Shown here one piece after another: positions 34,331 through 44,446 of a stretch of DNA of 64,000 nucleotides. The position numbers were made by a program, and so were the translations under genes. Positions within the stretch are counted from its first letter, which is position 1; each line of letters starts with the position of its first letter. The notes under the pieces were generated by a model. It worked only from the letters and a program-made list of their open reading frames with translations. It had not been told where the DNA came from and did no database searches. The stretch comes from Candidatus Villigracilis affinis (GTDB taxonomy: Bacteria; Chloroflexota; Anaerolineae; Anaerolineales; Villigracilaceae), in assembly GCA_016718275.1 (NCBI GenBank), contig JADKEA010000025.1, positions 62,001-126,000 on the forward strand, read 5' to 3'.

Positions 34331-37063
34331 TTACTGCCGTGACCACACCCAGCCTGCGGCAAATCCAAGCACTTCTCCAATGAATACGAACAGGACTACA
34401 CCCGAAAGTCCGCTTATGGTCAGCCAGCCCATGCTGTTGAATAATCCAAACGCGAGGTAGTTGTATGCCAGCAGGCCGCCCAACGCGATTCCCAGCGCCC
34501 AGCGGAACGCGGAATGACGGTCTGTAATACGGATACCCGTACTGTAACTGACCCAGATGCTAAATACTAAAAAGAGCATGGCAACCAGCCACGCGGAAAA
34601 TCGCGGATAACCATCCTTGGTAATGTAAGCATCCACCACTTCAACGGGGATGGTTTCAGGCGTGGGTTCGATGGACTGGGTCAATTCGGGGACGACCACG
34701 GTCACGGCTACTGCACCAGATTGCGAGACATCCAATTGCAATACTTCCGAGATCACGGCGGGTTCGCTGACCACACTGATTTCCAACAGGCCGGGCTTAT
34801 CCAAGCCAAATGCGGCGCGCGCCACCCCTTGCGTGGTGACCGCATCCACTTGCTGCAAAATACCAGCGCCCTCTCCTGTCAACTTCATGGAGAATTGCAC
34901 GACCGTCCCATCGGGAACGGAATGTCCGTTCCTATCTTGAATTACGCCAGTACGGATCGCGATGGTGTCGCCAATTTCGAACAGCGGGATCGGAGTCGGT
35001 TCGGGGGTGAGTGGTGATTCAGTTCCTGTTACAACAGGCTTGAGGTCCAGAAAGAGCGGAATGATCTGGTTCGGATTCGGCGACATGACAGAGTTCAGCT
35101 CATAACCAACCGCAGAGATCGAGACGGGCGACGCCCCAGAAGGTGATAACTCCTGAAACAGCAGCCGTGCGGCTACATCTACAAATTGCGGCTGTTTGCT
35201 GTAAAGCGCAAAGTAAGCGGTGAATTTTGAAGTAGTGGTCGTGTCAAAATAATATGGTGCGCCAAAGGAAAAAAGGATCACGCGTTTCTCGCGCAATAGG
35301 TCGGGTCGTTCGCGCAAAAAGCGGCTGATCAGGCTGGCCTGACCTTGCGCGGCATCTGTCAGCGAAAGAATGACCCAATCAGCGCGATTGATATCATCTT
35401 CAATGAACGGGGTCTCTTCGCCATTGAGCAGGGTTTCCAAATTCTGAAGCGAATAAGAAGCGAGTCTGAAATTGTTCGTTTGATTTCCACTTTGCGGACC
35501 GTAAAGTTGGAGGACGGTCTGCTGTAAAGCGTCCACTGCAAGCGAAGGCTGTTCCAAACATTCAGCGCATTGCTTGATGTTTATCGTATCTGTGATAAAG
35601 ACCATGCTTTCATCAGCCTGCGGCGGAAGGGGCATGACCGTCGCCAGGTCCTGCAAGTCCGGGCTGATGAGGGTTGCGGAATTTCGAGCCACTTCAAACG
35701 GCACTTCGGTGGCTGTACCCAAGTTCGACAAACGGAAGGCAGGCACAAGAGCGTTTTGAAGTGTAAAGTTTCCGTACAAACCAGTTTTTACGGTCAGGAT
35801 GCGTGCCGCTGATTCATCCACGCGTTGGGCGAAAGCGGGGTCTTCGCGATATTTCTGCGCAAAAAATTCAATGATGCTGGTCGTGGTCGTAAACGAATCA
35901 GGGAAATCATTGGAAATAATATTGCCAAGATACAACATATCATTCCCGGCGAGGAAGGCATCCCGCGCGGCAGTACGCGCCGAAAATTGCCCGCCCCCCG
36001 ACGCATAGAATTCGCTGACAGCTTTTGTGCCAAGGTCATCGCTGATGACCAGCCCGCCGTTGGCCTGCCATGTTGAGAACTGCGGCAAAGCCAGAATTTG
36101 CTTTAACGCCTGTGGGTCAAAACTGATCGGTCGTGTGGTTGCGCGGATATTTCCCTGAAAACCCTGGTAGCGAATATGGGAAACCAGCAAACCATCTGCC
36201 ATGGATTCAGGTGTGGTTGCATTGCCTGTCACGGCAAAGAATGGATAAAGCTCGATCTGCTTTAACTGCTCAAGGGATTTGCGAACGGTGGAAACTTCCT
36301 CTTCGGGTAAACGATCGGAGCCGCCTACGCCGGGAAAGTGTTTCGCGATGACAAGCAATTGGCTCTCGCTGCCCGTATGCAAACCAGTGATGTAGGCACG
36401 CCCCATCTCCCCCACCCAGTATGGGTCGCCGCCAAAAACACGGGTACCCAAATCTCCACCAGAGACGGCGGGGACTTCCAGAACATCGAGGGCGGGTCCC
36501 ATGTATAAATTAAAACCGAGGGAGGATAGTTCTCTTCCGCGTACTTCGCCCACGCGCATGGCAAGGTCACTATTCCAGGTGGCACCGATTGCCATTTCGC
36601 TAGGCAGCGGGGTCAAGCCATTCAAAATCTGGTCGGTGGGATAGCCATTGCCTTCCTGTGCAATGCCAACAAAAAGCGGAACGAACTCGGCTTTCTCCTG
36701 CTGCCCGGTCGCGACATTAAAGACAGGGTTGACGGAAGCCTGCCATTCTAGTTGTTGAAGGCTGCCGATCAGTGCATGTGTCCCAGAGGTGGTATCCGGT
36801 GCGGGCAAAAAATTATCATTTTGGGCAAGCAATACCACACCGCCAACATGGTAGCGGGTGATCAGTTCATCGATCTGTGAAGCGGCGCTGGCATCCGTAC
36901 CTGTAAAAGTAACAAGAAAAAGCTGTCCGACGCGTTCTTCGGGGGTCATGGAACTCAAAATCGCAGCCACGGTGGCAGGAGGCTGCGATGTCTGCGCCTG
37001 CACCGGAACGGGGGCCAGCATGGCCAGAATAATGACCAGCAAAAAAATTCGGGTTATTTTCAT
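34331..37063 (-). CDS. exported GH3-like protein with membrane tail
   Basis: 910 residues. A signal peptide (about 1-23) is followed by a GH3 N-terminal barrel (about 28-390): M-T-P-E-E-R-V-G-Q-L-F, then VIAKHFPGVGGSD, and VISDDLGTKAV with the likely nucleophile Asp. The stretch that in NagZ reads GHGDTD-x-H is GVGGSDRLPEEE here, so the general acid/base His is missing and activity is doubtful or altered. A GH3 C-terminal-like sandwich follows (about 400-660), then a Big-type beta domain and three membrane helices at the extreme C-terminus (about 820-905). It probably faces the cell exterior and may bind or trim glycans or peptidoglycan fragments. Confidence 0.78.
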   Translation of the reverse strand: MKITRIFLLVIILAMLAPVPVQAQTSQPPATVAAILSSMTPEERVGQLFLVTFTGTDASAASQIDELITRYHVGGVVLLAQNDNFLPAPDTTSGTHALIGSLQQLEWQASVNPVFNVATGQQEKAEFVPLFVGIAQEGNGYPTDQILNGLTPLPSEMAIGATWNSDLAMRVGEVRGRELSSLGFNLYMGPALDVLEVPAVSGGDLGTRVFGGDPYWVGEMGRAYITGLHTGSESQLLVIAKHFPGVGGSDRLPEEEVSTVRKSLEQLKQIELYPFFAVTGNATTPESMADGLLVSHIRYQGFQGNIRATTRPISFDPQALKQILALPQFSTWQANGGLVISDDLGTKAVSEFYASGGGQFSARTAARDAFLAGNDMLYLGNIISNDFPDSFTTTTSIIEFFAQKYREDPAFAQRVDESAARILTVKTGLYGNFTLQNALVPAFRLSNLGTATEVPFEVARNSATLISPDLQDLATVMPLPPQADESMVFITDTINIKQCAECLEQPSLAVDALQQTVLQLYGPQSGNQTNNFRLASYSLQNLETLLNGEETPFIEDDINRADWVILSLTDAAQGQASLISRFLRERPDLLREKRVILFSFGAPYYFDTTTTSKFTAYFALYSKQPQFVDVAARLLFQELSPSGASPVSISAVGYELNSVMSPNPNQIIPLFLDLKPVVTGTESPLTPEPTPIPLFEIGDTIAIRTGVIQDRNGHSVPDGTVVQFSMKLTGEGAGILQQVDAVTTQGVARAAFGLDKPGLLEISVVSEPAVISEVLQLDVSQSGAVAVTVVVPELTQSIEPTPETIPVEVVDAYITKDGYPRFSAWLVAMLFLVFSIWVSYSTGIRITDRHSAFRWALGIALGGLLAYNYLAFGLFNSMGWLTISGLSGVVLFVFIGEVLGFAAGWVWSRQ

Positions 37064-37103
37064 CGCATCCCCTTATAACACAACTTGCTTTTAAAATAAA
37101 ACT

Positions 37104-37126
37104 GACGCCGCCTGGCGGGCGGCGTC
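37104..37126 (-). terminator. intrinsic terminator of the GDPD gene
   Basis: 9-bp GC stem GACGCCGCC/GGCGGCGTC with a 5-nt loop; on the minus strand it is followed by AGTTTTATTTT. It lies 26 nt past the gene. Confidence 0.85.
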
Positions 37127-37151
37127 TTGTGAAAACGAACTCTGCACAAAT

Positions 37152-37919
37152 TCACCTGCTCCTCCCAAGTGCGCGTACGGCTGTCTGTGGGTCATCGGTG
37201 AAGATGCCATCGACGCCCCACTCTTTGAGGCGATTAACCTCCTCGGGAGAGTTCGCCGTCCAAACATGGACCCGGCGATTGAGGCGATGCACCCGCTGGA
37301 CCTGTTCTCTGCTCGTGCTGGAAATATGAGGGTGCAAGGCCTGATATTCTCCAAACATAAAACCAAAGGAACGCGCCCATAAACCAACCAGCCCCGGCAT
37401 GGCCAGCAATCCACGCGGGATTTCAGGCAGAGTTTGGGCAGCGATCTTTAAATTGGAAGGGAGAAAGGATGAAAAAAGAATCTGCTTTTGGATGTTGTGG
37501 CGCTTGATCAGCTCGCACACTTTCAAGACGAGTCCGTCACGCGGGGTGGAATAATTGGTCAACTCGATGTTGATCAGTTTATCCTTGCCAACCAGTTCGA
37601 AGACTTCCGCAAGCATGGGCACTTTTGTGCCGTTGAATTTTTCATCGAACCATTTCCCCGCATCGAGTTTGCGAATGTCATCCAGTTTGAAAGAGGCGAC
37701 ACGGCCTTTGCCGGTTGTGGTGCGGTCCACCGTCATGTCGTGGATAACGATCACCTGACCATCAGCAGTGAGTTTCGCATCCAATTCCACGCCATCGGCA
37801 CCCTTCTGCAGGGCTTGTTGAAAGGATGGCAGGGTGTTTTCCGGTGCGTAGGTAAGGTCACCGCGATGGGCGAAAATGACAGGGCTGGGATAATGTTCAA
37901 ACATCGGTGGCAGGCTCAA
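37152..37919 (-). CDS. glycerophosphodiester phosphodiesterase
   Basis: 255 residues, cytoplasmic in appearance. It cleaves glycerophosphodiesters to glycerol-3-phosphate and an alcohol. The GDPD barrel signatures are complete: FAHRGDLTYAPENTLPSFQQAL with the catalytic His and Arg, GADGVELDAKLTADG with the Glu/Asp metal ligands, VIHDMTVDRTT with the second His, and the late VHVWTANSPEEVNRL and GVDGIFTDDP. Length is standard. It sits 17 bp after the AAA+ ATPase gene on the same strand and probably shares its transcript. Confidence 0.92.
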   Translation of the reverse strand: MSLPPMFEHYPSPVIFAHRGDLTYAPENTLPSFQQALQKGADGVELDAKLTADGQVIVIHDMTVDRTTTGKGRVASFKLDDIRKLDAGKWFDEKFNGTKVPMLAEVFELVGKDKLINIELTNYSTPRDGLVLKVCELIKRHNIQKQILFSSFLPSNLKIAAQTLPEIPRGLLAMPGLVGLWARSFGFMFGEYQALHPHISSTSREQVQRVHRLNRRVHVWTANSPEEVNRLKEWGVDGIFTDDPQTAVRALGRSR

Positions 37920-37936
37920 CGTTAAGAAAGATGCGG

Positions 37937-39268
37937 TTAGATATCCACAAAATAGGCTTTGCCGGCATGATCGATCATTTCACGCGACATGGTAGCGGGG
38001 ATGGCAAGGTAGGAGGAAATATCAAGGATTTGATCCAACAGATCGCGCGGATGGGATGCGCGCAGTTTACGGTTGCGTTTGATATACCATTCCTGCAACA
38101 GATAAGCCAGACCCTGATCGTTGTATTCGACCCGTTTATCCTGAGCTACGCGTTTAAATATCTCACGATACTCCTCGAAGGATGGATCGCCGATCTCAAC
38201 CTTGTGGCGCAAACGGCGCAGGAAGGCTTCATCGACAAGGTCTTTCGGCGGCAGGTTGGTGGAGAAAACGATGAGGACATCGAAGGGAACTTCCACTTTG
38301 CGGCCGGTGTGCAGACGCAGGTAATCGACGCGGTTTTCGAGCGGAACGATCCAGCGGTTGAGCAGATCACGCGGGCGCACTTGCTGGCGACCAAAGTCGT
38401 CGATCAACAAAATACCGCCGTTGGCTTTTACTTGAAATGGGGCTTCATAGAATTTCGTAGTATCGTCAAAGACAAGGTCAAGACCTTCGAGGGTCAATTC
38501 ACCGCCGACCACGATAAACGGTCTGCGGATCTTGATCCAGCGCGGATCGCGGCGGGTGTTGGAACGTAAATTGCCTGTCGCTGGTGTGCCGTTGGCGGAT
38601 TCATTATCAGGCGCGACGCTGTGACTAACGGCATCATACACTTTGATGACCTGGCCATCCAGATACAACGCGTACGGAATATACATGCTTTGGCTGAGCA
38701 CCAGGTTGCCAAAGGCGCGCGCGATGCTGGTCTTGCCGTTTCCGGGCGGGCCATACATAAAAATGGATGAACCCGAGTTGAGCGCTGGGCCAAGCCTTTG
38801 GAAGGTGCTCTCAGAGATCACCATTTGCGAAAGGATCTGGCGCATGGTGCGGGTGGTCACAGAGAGGCGTCCGCTCTTTTGACGGCGGATGGCTTCGTTG
38901 TAAACTGCAAAAGGAACTGGCGCCGGGCCTGCATATTGACTGCGCTCCATGGCTTCACGCGCACGGATGATGCCCGCGCCGGTAATGCCATAGGTATACG
39001 CACCTTCACCCAAACCACCCTGAGAGGATCTCACTTCAATGAATTTTTCCTGCTTCAAAGTAGTGAGCAGTTGATCGGTCACGCCTGCAAAAGGCAGGGT
39101 GATTTCTTCTGCGATCTTGAAGCCTGTCAGATAGCCTCTGAAATACAAAACCTTCAGGACAAGGTCTTGAAGCCAGAGCGGCGAAAGACCTGTATCCTCA
39201 AGGCTGTTGATCTGCGGCGGAGAAAAACCGCCGATTGGCGCGGGGTTTTGTAGCGGTTGTCTTGTCAT
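37937..39268 (-). CDS. AAA+ ATPase with N-terminal winged-helix-like domain
   Basis: 443 residues. Residues about 25-115 look like a winged helix (L-V-L-K-V-L-Y-F-R-G-Y-L-T-G, a Gly-rich wing with Y-T-Y-G-I-T-G-A-G). The AAA+ module follows: Walker A FMYGPPGNGKTS (about 172), Walker B GGILLIDDFGR (about 290), sensor 1 FSTNL and an arginine in FLRRLRHKVEI. The C-terminal helical lid contains HPRDLLDQILD. It resembles AAA proteins found near pilus and signalling genes in Chloroflexota, but the client is unknown. Gene order with GDPD suggests co-transcription. Confidence 0.8.
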   Translation of the reverse strand: MTRQPLQNPAPIGGFSPPQINSLEDTGLSPLWLQDLVLKVLYFRGYLTGFKIAEEITLPFAGVTDQLLTTLKQEKFIEVRSSQGGLGEGAYTYGITGAGIIRAREAMERSQYAGPAPVPFAVYNEAIRRQKSGRLSVTTRTMRQILSQMVISESTFQRLGPALNSGSSIFMYGPPGNGKTSIARAFGNLVLSQSMYIPYALYLDGQVIKVYDAVSHSVAPDNESANGTPATGNLRSNTRRDPRWIKIRRPFIVVGGELTLEGLDLVFDDTTKFYEAPFQVKANGGILLIDDFGRQQVRPRDLLNRWIVPLENRVDYLRLHTGRKVEVPFDVLIVFSTNLPPKDLVDEAFLRRLRHKVEIGDPSFEEYREIFKRVAQDKRVEYNDQGLAYLLQEWYIKRNRKLRASHPRDLLDQILDISSYLAIPATMSREMIDHAGKAYFVDI

Positions 39269-39366
39269 AATGGCACAATCCAGACTTTAATAAATTTTTT
39301 TATTTGTGTTTGTGGCCCAGCGGCAGAAAAATTTCGTCTCTGCAGCCGATTATACTTCTTTTCGTT

Positions 39367-39372
39367 TATAAT
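39367..39372 (+). promoter_or_regulatory. -10 box of the GT2 gene, near-leaderless
   Basis: TATAAT nine nt before the ATG at 39382, with no ribosome-binding site between. The transcript would begin a few bases before or at the start codon. Confidence 0.55.
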
Positions 39373-39381
39373 CCAGTTCAT

Positions 39382-40065
39382 ATGAAACTATCTGTCATAA
39401 TCCCTGTTTACAATGAAGTCGAAAGCATTCAAGTCATTCTTGAGCGCGTGCAGGCCCAAAATCTTGCTGAAGAGATCATCGTTGTGGATGATGGTTCGAA
39501 AGACGGCACACGCGACGTTTTAGGCACACTGGATGGAAAGAACGGCGTACGCATCATCCTGCACGAGCACAATAAAGGCAAAGGGGCGGCGGTTCGCACT
39601 GGAATGGCCGCAGCCAAAGGCGATATCCTCCTCATTCAGGATGCCGACCTCGAATACGATCCTCGCGATTATCCGCAGTTACTCCAACCCATTAATGAAG
39701 GGGTGGCAGATGTGGTTTATGGGTCACGGTTTTTAGGCCGTGCCCATCGCGTAACAATGTTCTGGCATCAGGTTGCGAATCAACTGTTGACTCTGATGAC
39801 GAATATTCTCTACAACACCATCCTCACAGATATGGAGACCGGCTACAAGGTCTTCCGCCGCGAAGTGTTGACCGGCATGAAAATTCGCGCAAACAGTTTC
39901 GACTTTGAACCTGAATTCACTGCAAAGATCCTGAAACGCAAGTTTAGAATCTTCGAAGTGCCGATCACATTCAATCCACGCGAGTACGCGCAAGGCAAGA
40001 AGATCAAATTGCACGATGCCTTTGAAGCGGTTTGGACCCTGATCAAATATAGATTTGTTGAATAA
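39382..40065 (+). CDS. glycosyltransferase family 2 (dolichol-phosphate-mannose-synthase-like)
   Basis: 227 residues. Starts MKLSVIIPVYNEVES, the classic GT2 nucleotide-sugar binding strand, followed by VVDDGSKDGT and a DADLEYDPRDY motif for the divalent metal. The region METGYKVFRREVL and the end ITFNPREYAQGKKIKLHDAF-A-V-W match the DPM1/polyprenyl-phosphate-sugar group. It lacks the C-terminal membrane helices of larger members, so it is a soluble or peripheral enzyme that would load a sugar onto a lipid carrier. The gene is monocistronic, ending in a hairpin shared with the convergent gene. Confidence 0.9.
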   Translation: MKLSVIIPVYNEVESIQVILERVQAQNLAEEIIVVDDGSKDGTRDVLGTLDGKNGVRIILHEHNKGKGAAVRTGMAAAKGDILLIQDADLEYDPRDYPQLLQPINEGVADVVYGSRFLGRAHRVTMFWHQVANQLLTLMTNILYNTILTDMETGYKVFRREVLTGMKIRANSFDFEPEFTAKILKRKFRIFEVPITFNPREYAQGKKIKLHDAFEAVWTLIKYRFVE

Positions 40066-40069
40066 ATAC

Positions 40070-40093
40070 GACGGGCGCAAGCCCGTCTTATTT
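40070..40093. terminator. bidirectional terminator
   Basis: 7-bp stem GACGGGC-GCAA-GCCCGTC with TTATTTTTT on the plus strand. It overlaps the last codons of the minus-strand protease gene at 40088, so it mainly serves the glycosyltransferase. Confidence 0.8.
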
Positions 40094-40552
40094 TTTAAAT
40101 AACCCGACCAGCATGGCATCCAGGCCATCCAGGGAATTACGAACCGGTTCCGACAACCTTTTGCCTGGTCCGGTAGCCCCAGGCTGGATCGCCACGAGGA
40201 GCGCTTCCGGTCGCCTGTTTTTCGGAATAATATCCAGCAAAAGGGGTAAATTCGCAGAATGTGTGGAGCCACCCATCTTTCTCAAATCACCAAGGTCAAG
40301 CAGGGCGATCTCGCCCGGATTGGCGCCAAAATCCGCAGCATCGACGATCAGCAGGAAATCTGCGCCTGAGTTTTCAATCTGCTTTATGTAGTTTTCAGGC
40401 ACATCACCTGCATCAAGGGAGGGAATTCGAATTTTCCTCTGAAGCCTCCGAACAAGGTAAGACCCAACACCATCATCCTCGCGCTGGCGGTTGCCCACCC
40501 CAAGGAGAAGCACGTTTTTATCTGCAATACGGGTTTGAAGTTCATCAAGCAT
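40088..40552 (-). CDS. hydrogenase-type maturation protease
   Basis: 154 residues of the HycI/HyaD-like family that clips the C-terminal peptide of [NiFe]-hydrogenase large subunits after nickel insertion. Seen: GVGNRQREDDGVGSYL (the GxGN...DDGxG start with the metal-binding acidic residue), IVDAADFGANPG with the central Asp, and THSANLPLLLDI with the metal His. No hydrogenase structural or hyp gene occurs in this window, so the substrate lies elsewhere or is not a hydrogenase. It is isolated between a glycosyltransferase and the SpoIIE-type phosphatase. Confidence 0.82.
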   Translation of the reverse strand: MLDELQTRIADKNVLLLGVGNRQREDDGVGSYLVRRLQRKIRIPSLDAGDVPENYIKQIENSGADFLLIVDAADFGANPGEIALLDLGDLRKMGGSTHSANLPLLLDIIPKNRRPEALLVAIQPGATGPGKRLSEPVRNSLDGLDAMLVGLFKK

Positions 40553-40659
40553 GGCAGAGTTATTTTAAGTTGGATTTGATGCTTTTCAGTTTACAGATTT
40601 GTTTTTTACATAACAATTGTATAACTTGAATTTAGCGAGTCCCCCGGCGAATTAATCGA

Positions 40660-43600
40660 TTAAACCCGCCTCAAGGCCAGCATGGTCAAGTCATCGCCCA
40701 ATGGGGTGGTTTCGATGAATTCGTTCAAATGCTCTTCCACGCCCACAAGGACCTCGTCGGCAGTACTGGCCTGAATGGATTTCAGGGAGTCCATCAGACG
40801 CATATCGCCAAATAATTCACCGTTTGGCGAAAATGCCTCCGTGAGGCCATCCGTGTAAAGAAGCAGCGTATCCCCTTCTCCAAGCGCGACCGTACGTTCC
40901 ATCATATTCGGTTGCTCCATAACACCCAGGACCCGTCAGTTTTTCGCCTCGCCACTTTTCTCCCCAAAAAGGGGGATTCGAGTGTCCGTTGTGTCGCATT
41001 GACATAGGTAAACTCGCCGCATTCAACATCCAGCACACCATATACAGCGGTCACGAACATGCCTTGCTGCGTATCGGGCAAAAGTTGATCGTTCACGCGC
41101 CCCAGCACTCCGGCAGCCGAATCCATCTCGATCACGGCGGCCCGCACAAGGGTCCGTGTGAGCGCCATGAACAGGGCGGCAGGCATGCCTTTATCGGCGA
41201 CATCCGCAATGAAGATCCCCAGCTTCCCGTTTGGCAATTCGATCACATCGTAAAAATCGCCGCCCACCTGCCGCGCCGTACGCCAGCGCGCCGCCATTTG
41301 CCAGGCGTCATGCACAGGCAGCGTGTGCGGGATAAATGTCTGCTGGATCTGACGCGCCAATTGCACTTCGGTTTCGAGGCGTTCGCGCACCACCATCTCC
41401 TGCTGCAAGAGATCGTTCTGAATGGCAAGCGCAGCCTGCTGTGCAATGCCGTTAATGATCTCAATGCGGCGTGCGCGGAAGCGGCGTCCGTTTTCGGCTT
41501 CTTCGATCAAGAGGATACCGAACAGGTCGTGCTTGATGGATAACGGGACGGCCATCAGCAAACGGTCGGGGCTGACGGTGTCCGCTTCGCCCTGCGCCTC
41601 GGGTTGAATCTGCAGCCAGGAAGCAGGATCAGCACCCGGGTCGAGCGGATGCGTAACCATGTAATTTTGTTCACGGGCAAAGTCGAGCAGGGGGAACGAT
41701 CCCAGCTTGAATTCTTTTTCCGTCATGGTCGATTCTTCATTTTCTGAAAAACCAAATTCGTGAGACGTTGTAAAAGACTCACGCTCTGAATCCCAGCGGT
41801 ATAACGAAACACGATGAACACCTACAAGGATCGGCAGAATACGTGTAATGGATGCGAGAATTTCATTGAGGTCATTCAAGCTGACCACTGCCTGCGCCAC
41901 CTGTAACAGTGCCGCCGAAGCATAGGCTTGCTCCTGCGCCGCGTCAAACAGGCGGGCATTTTCAATTGCCACCGACGCATAGCTTGCAAACGTTGTCGTC
42001 ACAGCCTGGGCTTCGTGACCATAACGGCCTGATGTGCGATGCGCCAAAGTCAACACACCTAGTGGACGATCCCCCACCCGCAAAGGCGCGGCAATGGATG
42101 AATAGTTATTTTCGTAGCCCGCCGCAAGACCTGCAGGCCAAAATGGTTCATCAGGGCGGCGGATCATGGGCATATCCGCCATCAAGGCTTCGGCCATTGC
42201 ATAGATCGCATCGGGGTTGGCAATGCACACGCTTTCAAGCAAGCGCGGATCAAAACCGTGCACGGCGGAAAGGCAAAGGTCACCATCCTCCAAAAGCCAG
42301 ATGGCGGAAATATCGATGGGCAGATTGCGATCCAGTTCGGAGAGGATGGTTTCGAGTACTTCATCCACGCCAACATTATTGGAGACCAGACCCGCCACTT
42401 CACGCAGGCTGTCAGATACCTGTCGCCGCCACTGCTCTGAGCGGTACAAATCTGCATTACGGATGGCGGCGGCCATTGTATCGGCCACGGCTTCGAACAT
42501 CATCTGGTCGTCTTCTGTAAAGGCATTCAGTTTATCGGATTGGATATCAAGCAAACCAAGCACATCATCATTGAAGATCAACGGCACACACAGTTCAGAT
42601 TGGGTATTTTTCGGCGGCAAAGGTGAAGGCATGTATCGGTCATGTTTGGAAACGTCGTTCGCAAGCACTGTCCTTCCGTTTCGCGCCACCCACGGCATGA
42701 TGCCATCCATATCATCCAAGGGAATGGTGAAGCCTTCTGATTTTTTACTGCGCTTGCCACTCCCTGCTTCGTACACGATCAAACGGCGGTTGGGATGAAC
42801 GGTGTATAGGGAAACATGAGGATATTTGAATTTTTCATGGATCAGCGTCGCCGCATCATTCATAAGCTCGGAAAGCTCAAGCGTTGATGTAACGCTCTTG
42901 CTCACTTCTGAAACGAGGGTCAATTGGTCGGCACGGCGGCGCAGGCTGCCGTATAAACGCGCACCTTCCACAGCCCGTGCAATATTATCTGCCAAGGCGT
43001 GAAGGATTAAGAGGTCGTTGGGGTGGAATGCATGCAATTGATTGCTTTGCACATCCAGCACGCCAAGGACTCTATCTTCAATTTTCAGGGGAATGACTAC
43101 TTCGGATCTTGTCTCAGGCAGGCTGTCGATGAAGCGGTAGCGGGCATCGGAATGGACATCATCACAGACGATCTGCTCGCCTGTAATGGCGGCTTCGCCG
43201 ATCAAGCCCTGTCCCAATTCCACTTCGAGGGCGATGGTTGCCTTCTTCTTGCCTTTGCGCGGAGCAACTGCACTGGAGCGAAAACGAAGCCACTTCGAAT
43301 TCGGCTTGAGCGTAAAGATGGCAACGTAATAATAATTAAATGTTTTTTGGATAAGGTTTGTAACACGGGCAGCAAGCTCATCCACATTCAGGACGTTGGC
43401 GATCTGCGTGCTGACCTCACGGACGAGGTTGAGCTGCCTGAGGCGGAATTGCTCCACTTCGGCGCGATGCGACGCGAACAAACTCGTCGCCACGATCTGC
43501 CCAATACCTTGAAGCATGTTCAATTCTGCAGCATTGAACACGGGACCTTTCGAGCGCGTGATCTGAAGCGCTCCAAGGGTAATCCCATGATCTTCGAGCG

Positions 43601-43949
43601 GCACCGCAGCAAAGGTCACGCGTGAAGCGGGTGCTTTTGTCCGCCGTTGTGTATTCTTTTTTTGTCGGTTTGTTTTTTGAGTGGTCAGCTTTCCAGCTTT
43701 GATCGCAAGCCGCATTCCACCTTTGGATGGTTGGGGGGGAAATACGTGCCCATCCTCCCAATCTGGCAGACGAAAAACGCTCTCATTCAACCAAACATCC
43801 ACCACGCCATCGATAAGATGGCTGGTCATGGCTGCAATACGGTCACGCTGTGCGCTAAGGGAATCTTCGTTGCGAAGCTGCTCCCCCAGGCTTGCAAGCT
43901 GACGCCAGTCCCATGAATCTGGAGGTCCGTTACGAGTCGCTGGGCGCAT
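40660..43949 (-). CDS. multi-GAF SpoIIE-type PP2C phosphatase, frameshifted near the C-terminus
   Basis: About 1095 residues when repaired. The first about 840 residues hold four to five GAF sensor domains in tandem (repeated signatures such as VPLIFNDDVLGLLDIQS and VIPLKIEDRVLGVLDVQS). The PP2C/SpoIIE catalytic domain follows: RQIQQTFIPHTLP, ARQVGGDFYDVIELPNGKLGIFIADVADKGMPAALFM, and the terminal LGEGDTLLLYTDGLTEAF with metal-binding Asp. Between about 40995 and 40925 the frame breaks at least twice: the expected N-A-G-H-N-P-P-F motif appears in pieces in three frames, at runs of C, T, G and A. It would dephosphorylate the STAS antagonist encoded upstream. The indels look like homopolymer errors. 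Confidence 0.88.
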
Positions 43950-43957
43950 GGTAGGGT

Positions 43958-44368
43958 TTATCCCCTCCGCTTGGTCATAATAAGCAAATTGCCTGTCCTT
44001 GAGTTGGATTCATAACGTACCTCATCCATCAGTTTGCGCATGAGGTATACGCCAAGTCCACCAATCTGACGCTCAGACAGGTCGGCTTTTAGGTTCGGTT
44101 GTTTAACCTTGGTTGGGTCAAACGGCATGCCAGTATCGCGCATGGTAATGAAAATCGTTTCGCCGTGCATCTCGCAGGTGACATCGAAACTTGCGTTCGA
44201 GACACCTTCATATGCATGTTCAATGATATTGGAGGCTGCTTCATCTGAAGCCAGTTGCAGGGAGTAGACTTCCTTGTCCGAGAAACCGCCTTCATGAGCA
44301 ATCTGCCCTACAAGCTCACGAATTTCATCCAAAAATTCAAACCTGGCTGGAAAGGTTATCTTTGGCAT
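43958..44368 (-). CDS. anti-sigma kinase / RsbW-like HATPase
   Basis: 136 residues of the GHKL ATPase fold: an N-box EAASNIIEHAYE, a D-T-G-M-P-F-D G1-box, and GGLGVYLMRKLMDEVRY as the G2 box. It would phosphorylate the STAS partner or sequester a sigma factor, as RsbW/SpoIIAB do. It is 8 bp before the phosphatase gene and 78 bp after the STAS gene, so all three form a partner-switching operon. No sigma factor gene is next to it; the target is unknown. A GC-rich hairpin sits just before its start codon. Confidence 0.87.
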   Translation of the reverse strand: MPKITFPARFEFLDEIRELVGQIAHEGGFSDKEVYSLQLASDEAASNIIEHAYEGVSNASFDVTCEMHGETIFITMRDTGMPFDPTKVKQPNLKADLSERQIGGLGVYLMRKLMDEVRYESNSRTGNLLIMTKRRG

Positions 44369-44383
44369 AGGTAAAAATTAATA

Positions 44384-44414
44384 GCCGCCTCCATCCTTTC
44401 GGCAAAGAGGCGGC
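44384..44414 (-). promoter_or_regulatory. intercistronic hairpin between the STAS and HATPase genes
   Basis: 8-bp stem GCCGCCTC/GAGGCGGC followed, on the minus strand, by TATTAATTTTTACC and then the HATPase ATG. It resembles a partial terminator or processing site and would lower expression of the kinase relative to the STAS protein. Confidence 0.6.
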
Positions 44415-44446
44415 AATTATTTTCCTTATGACGCCCCAGGCGTCTG

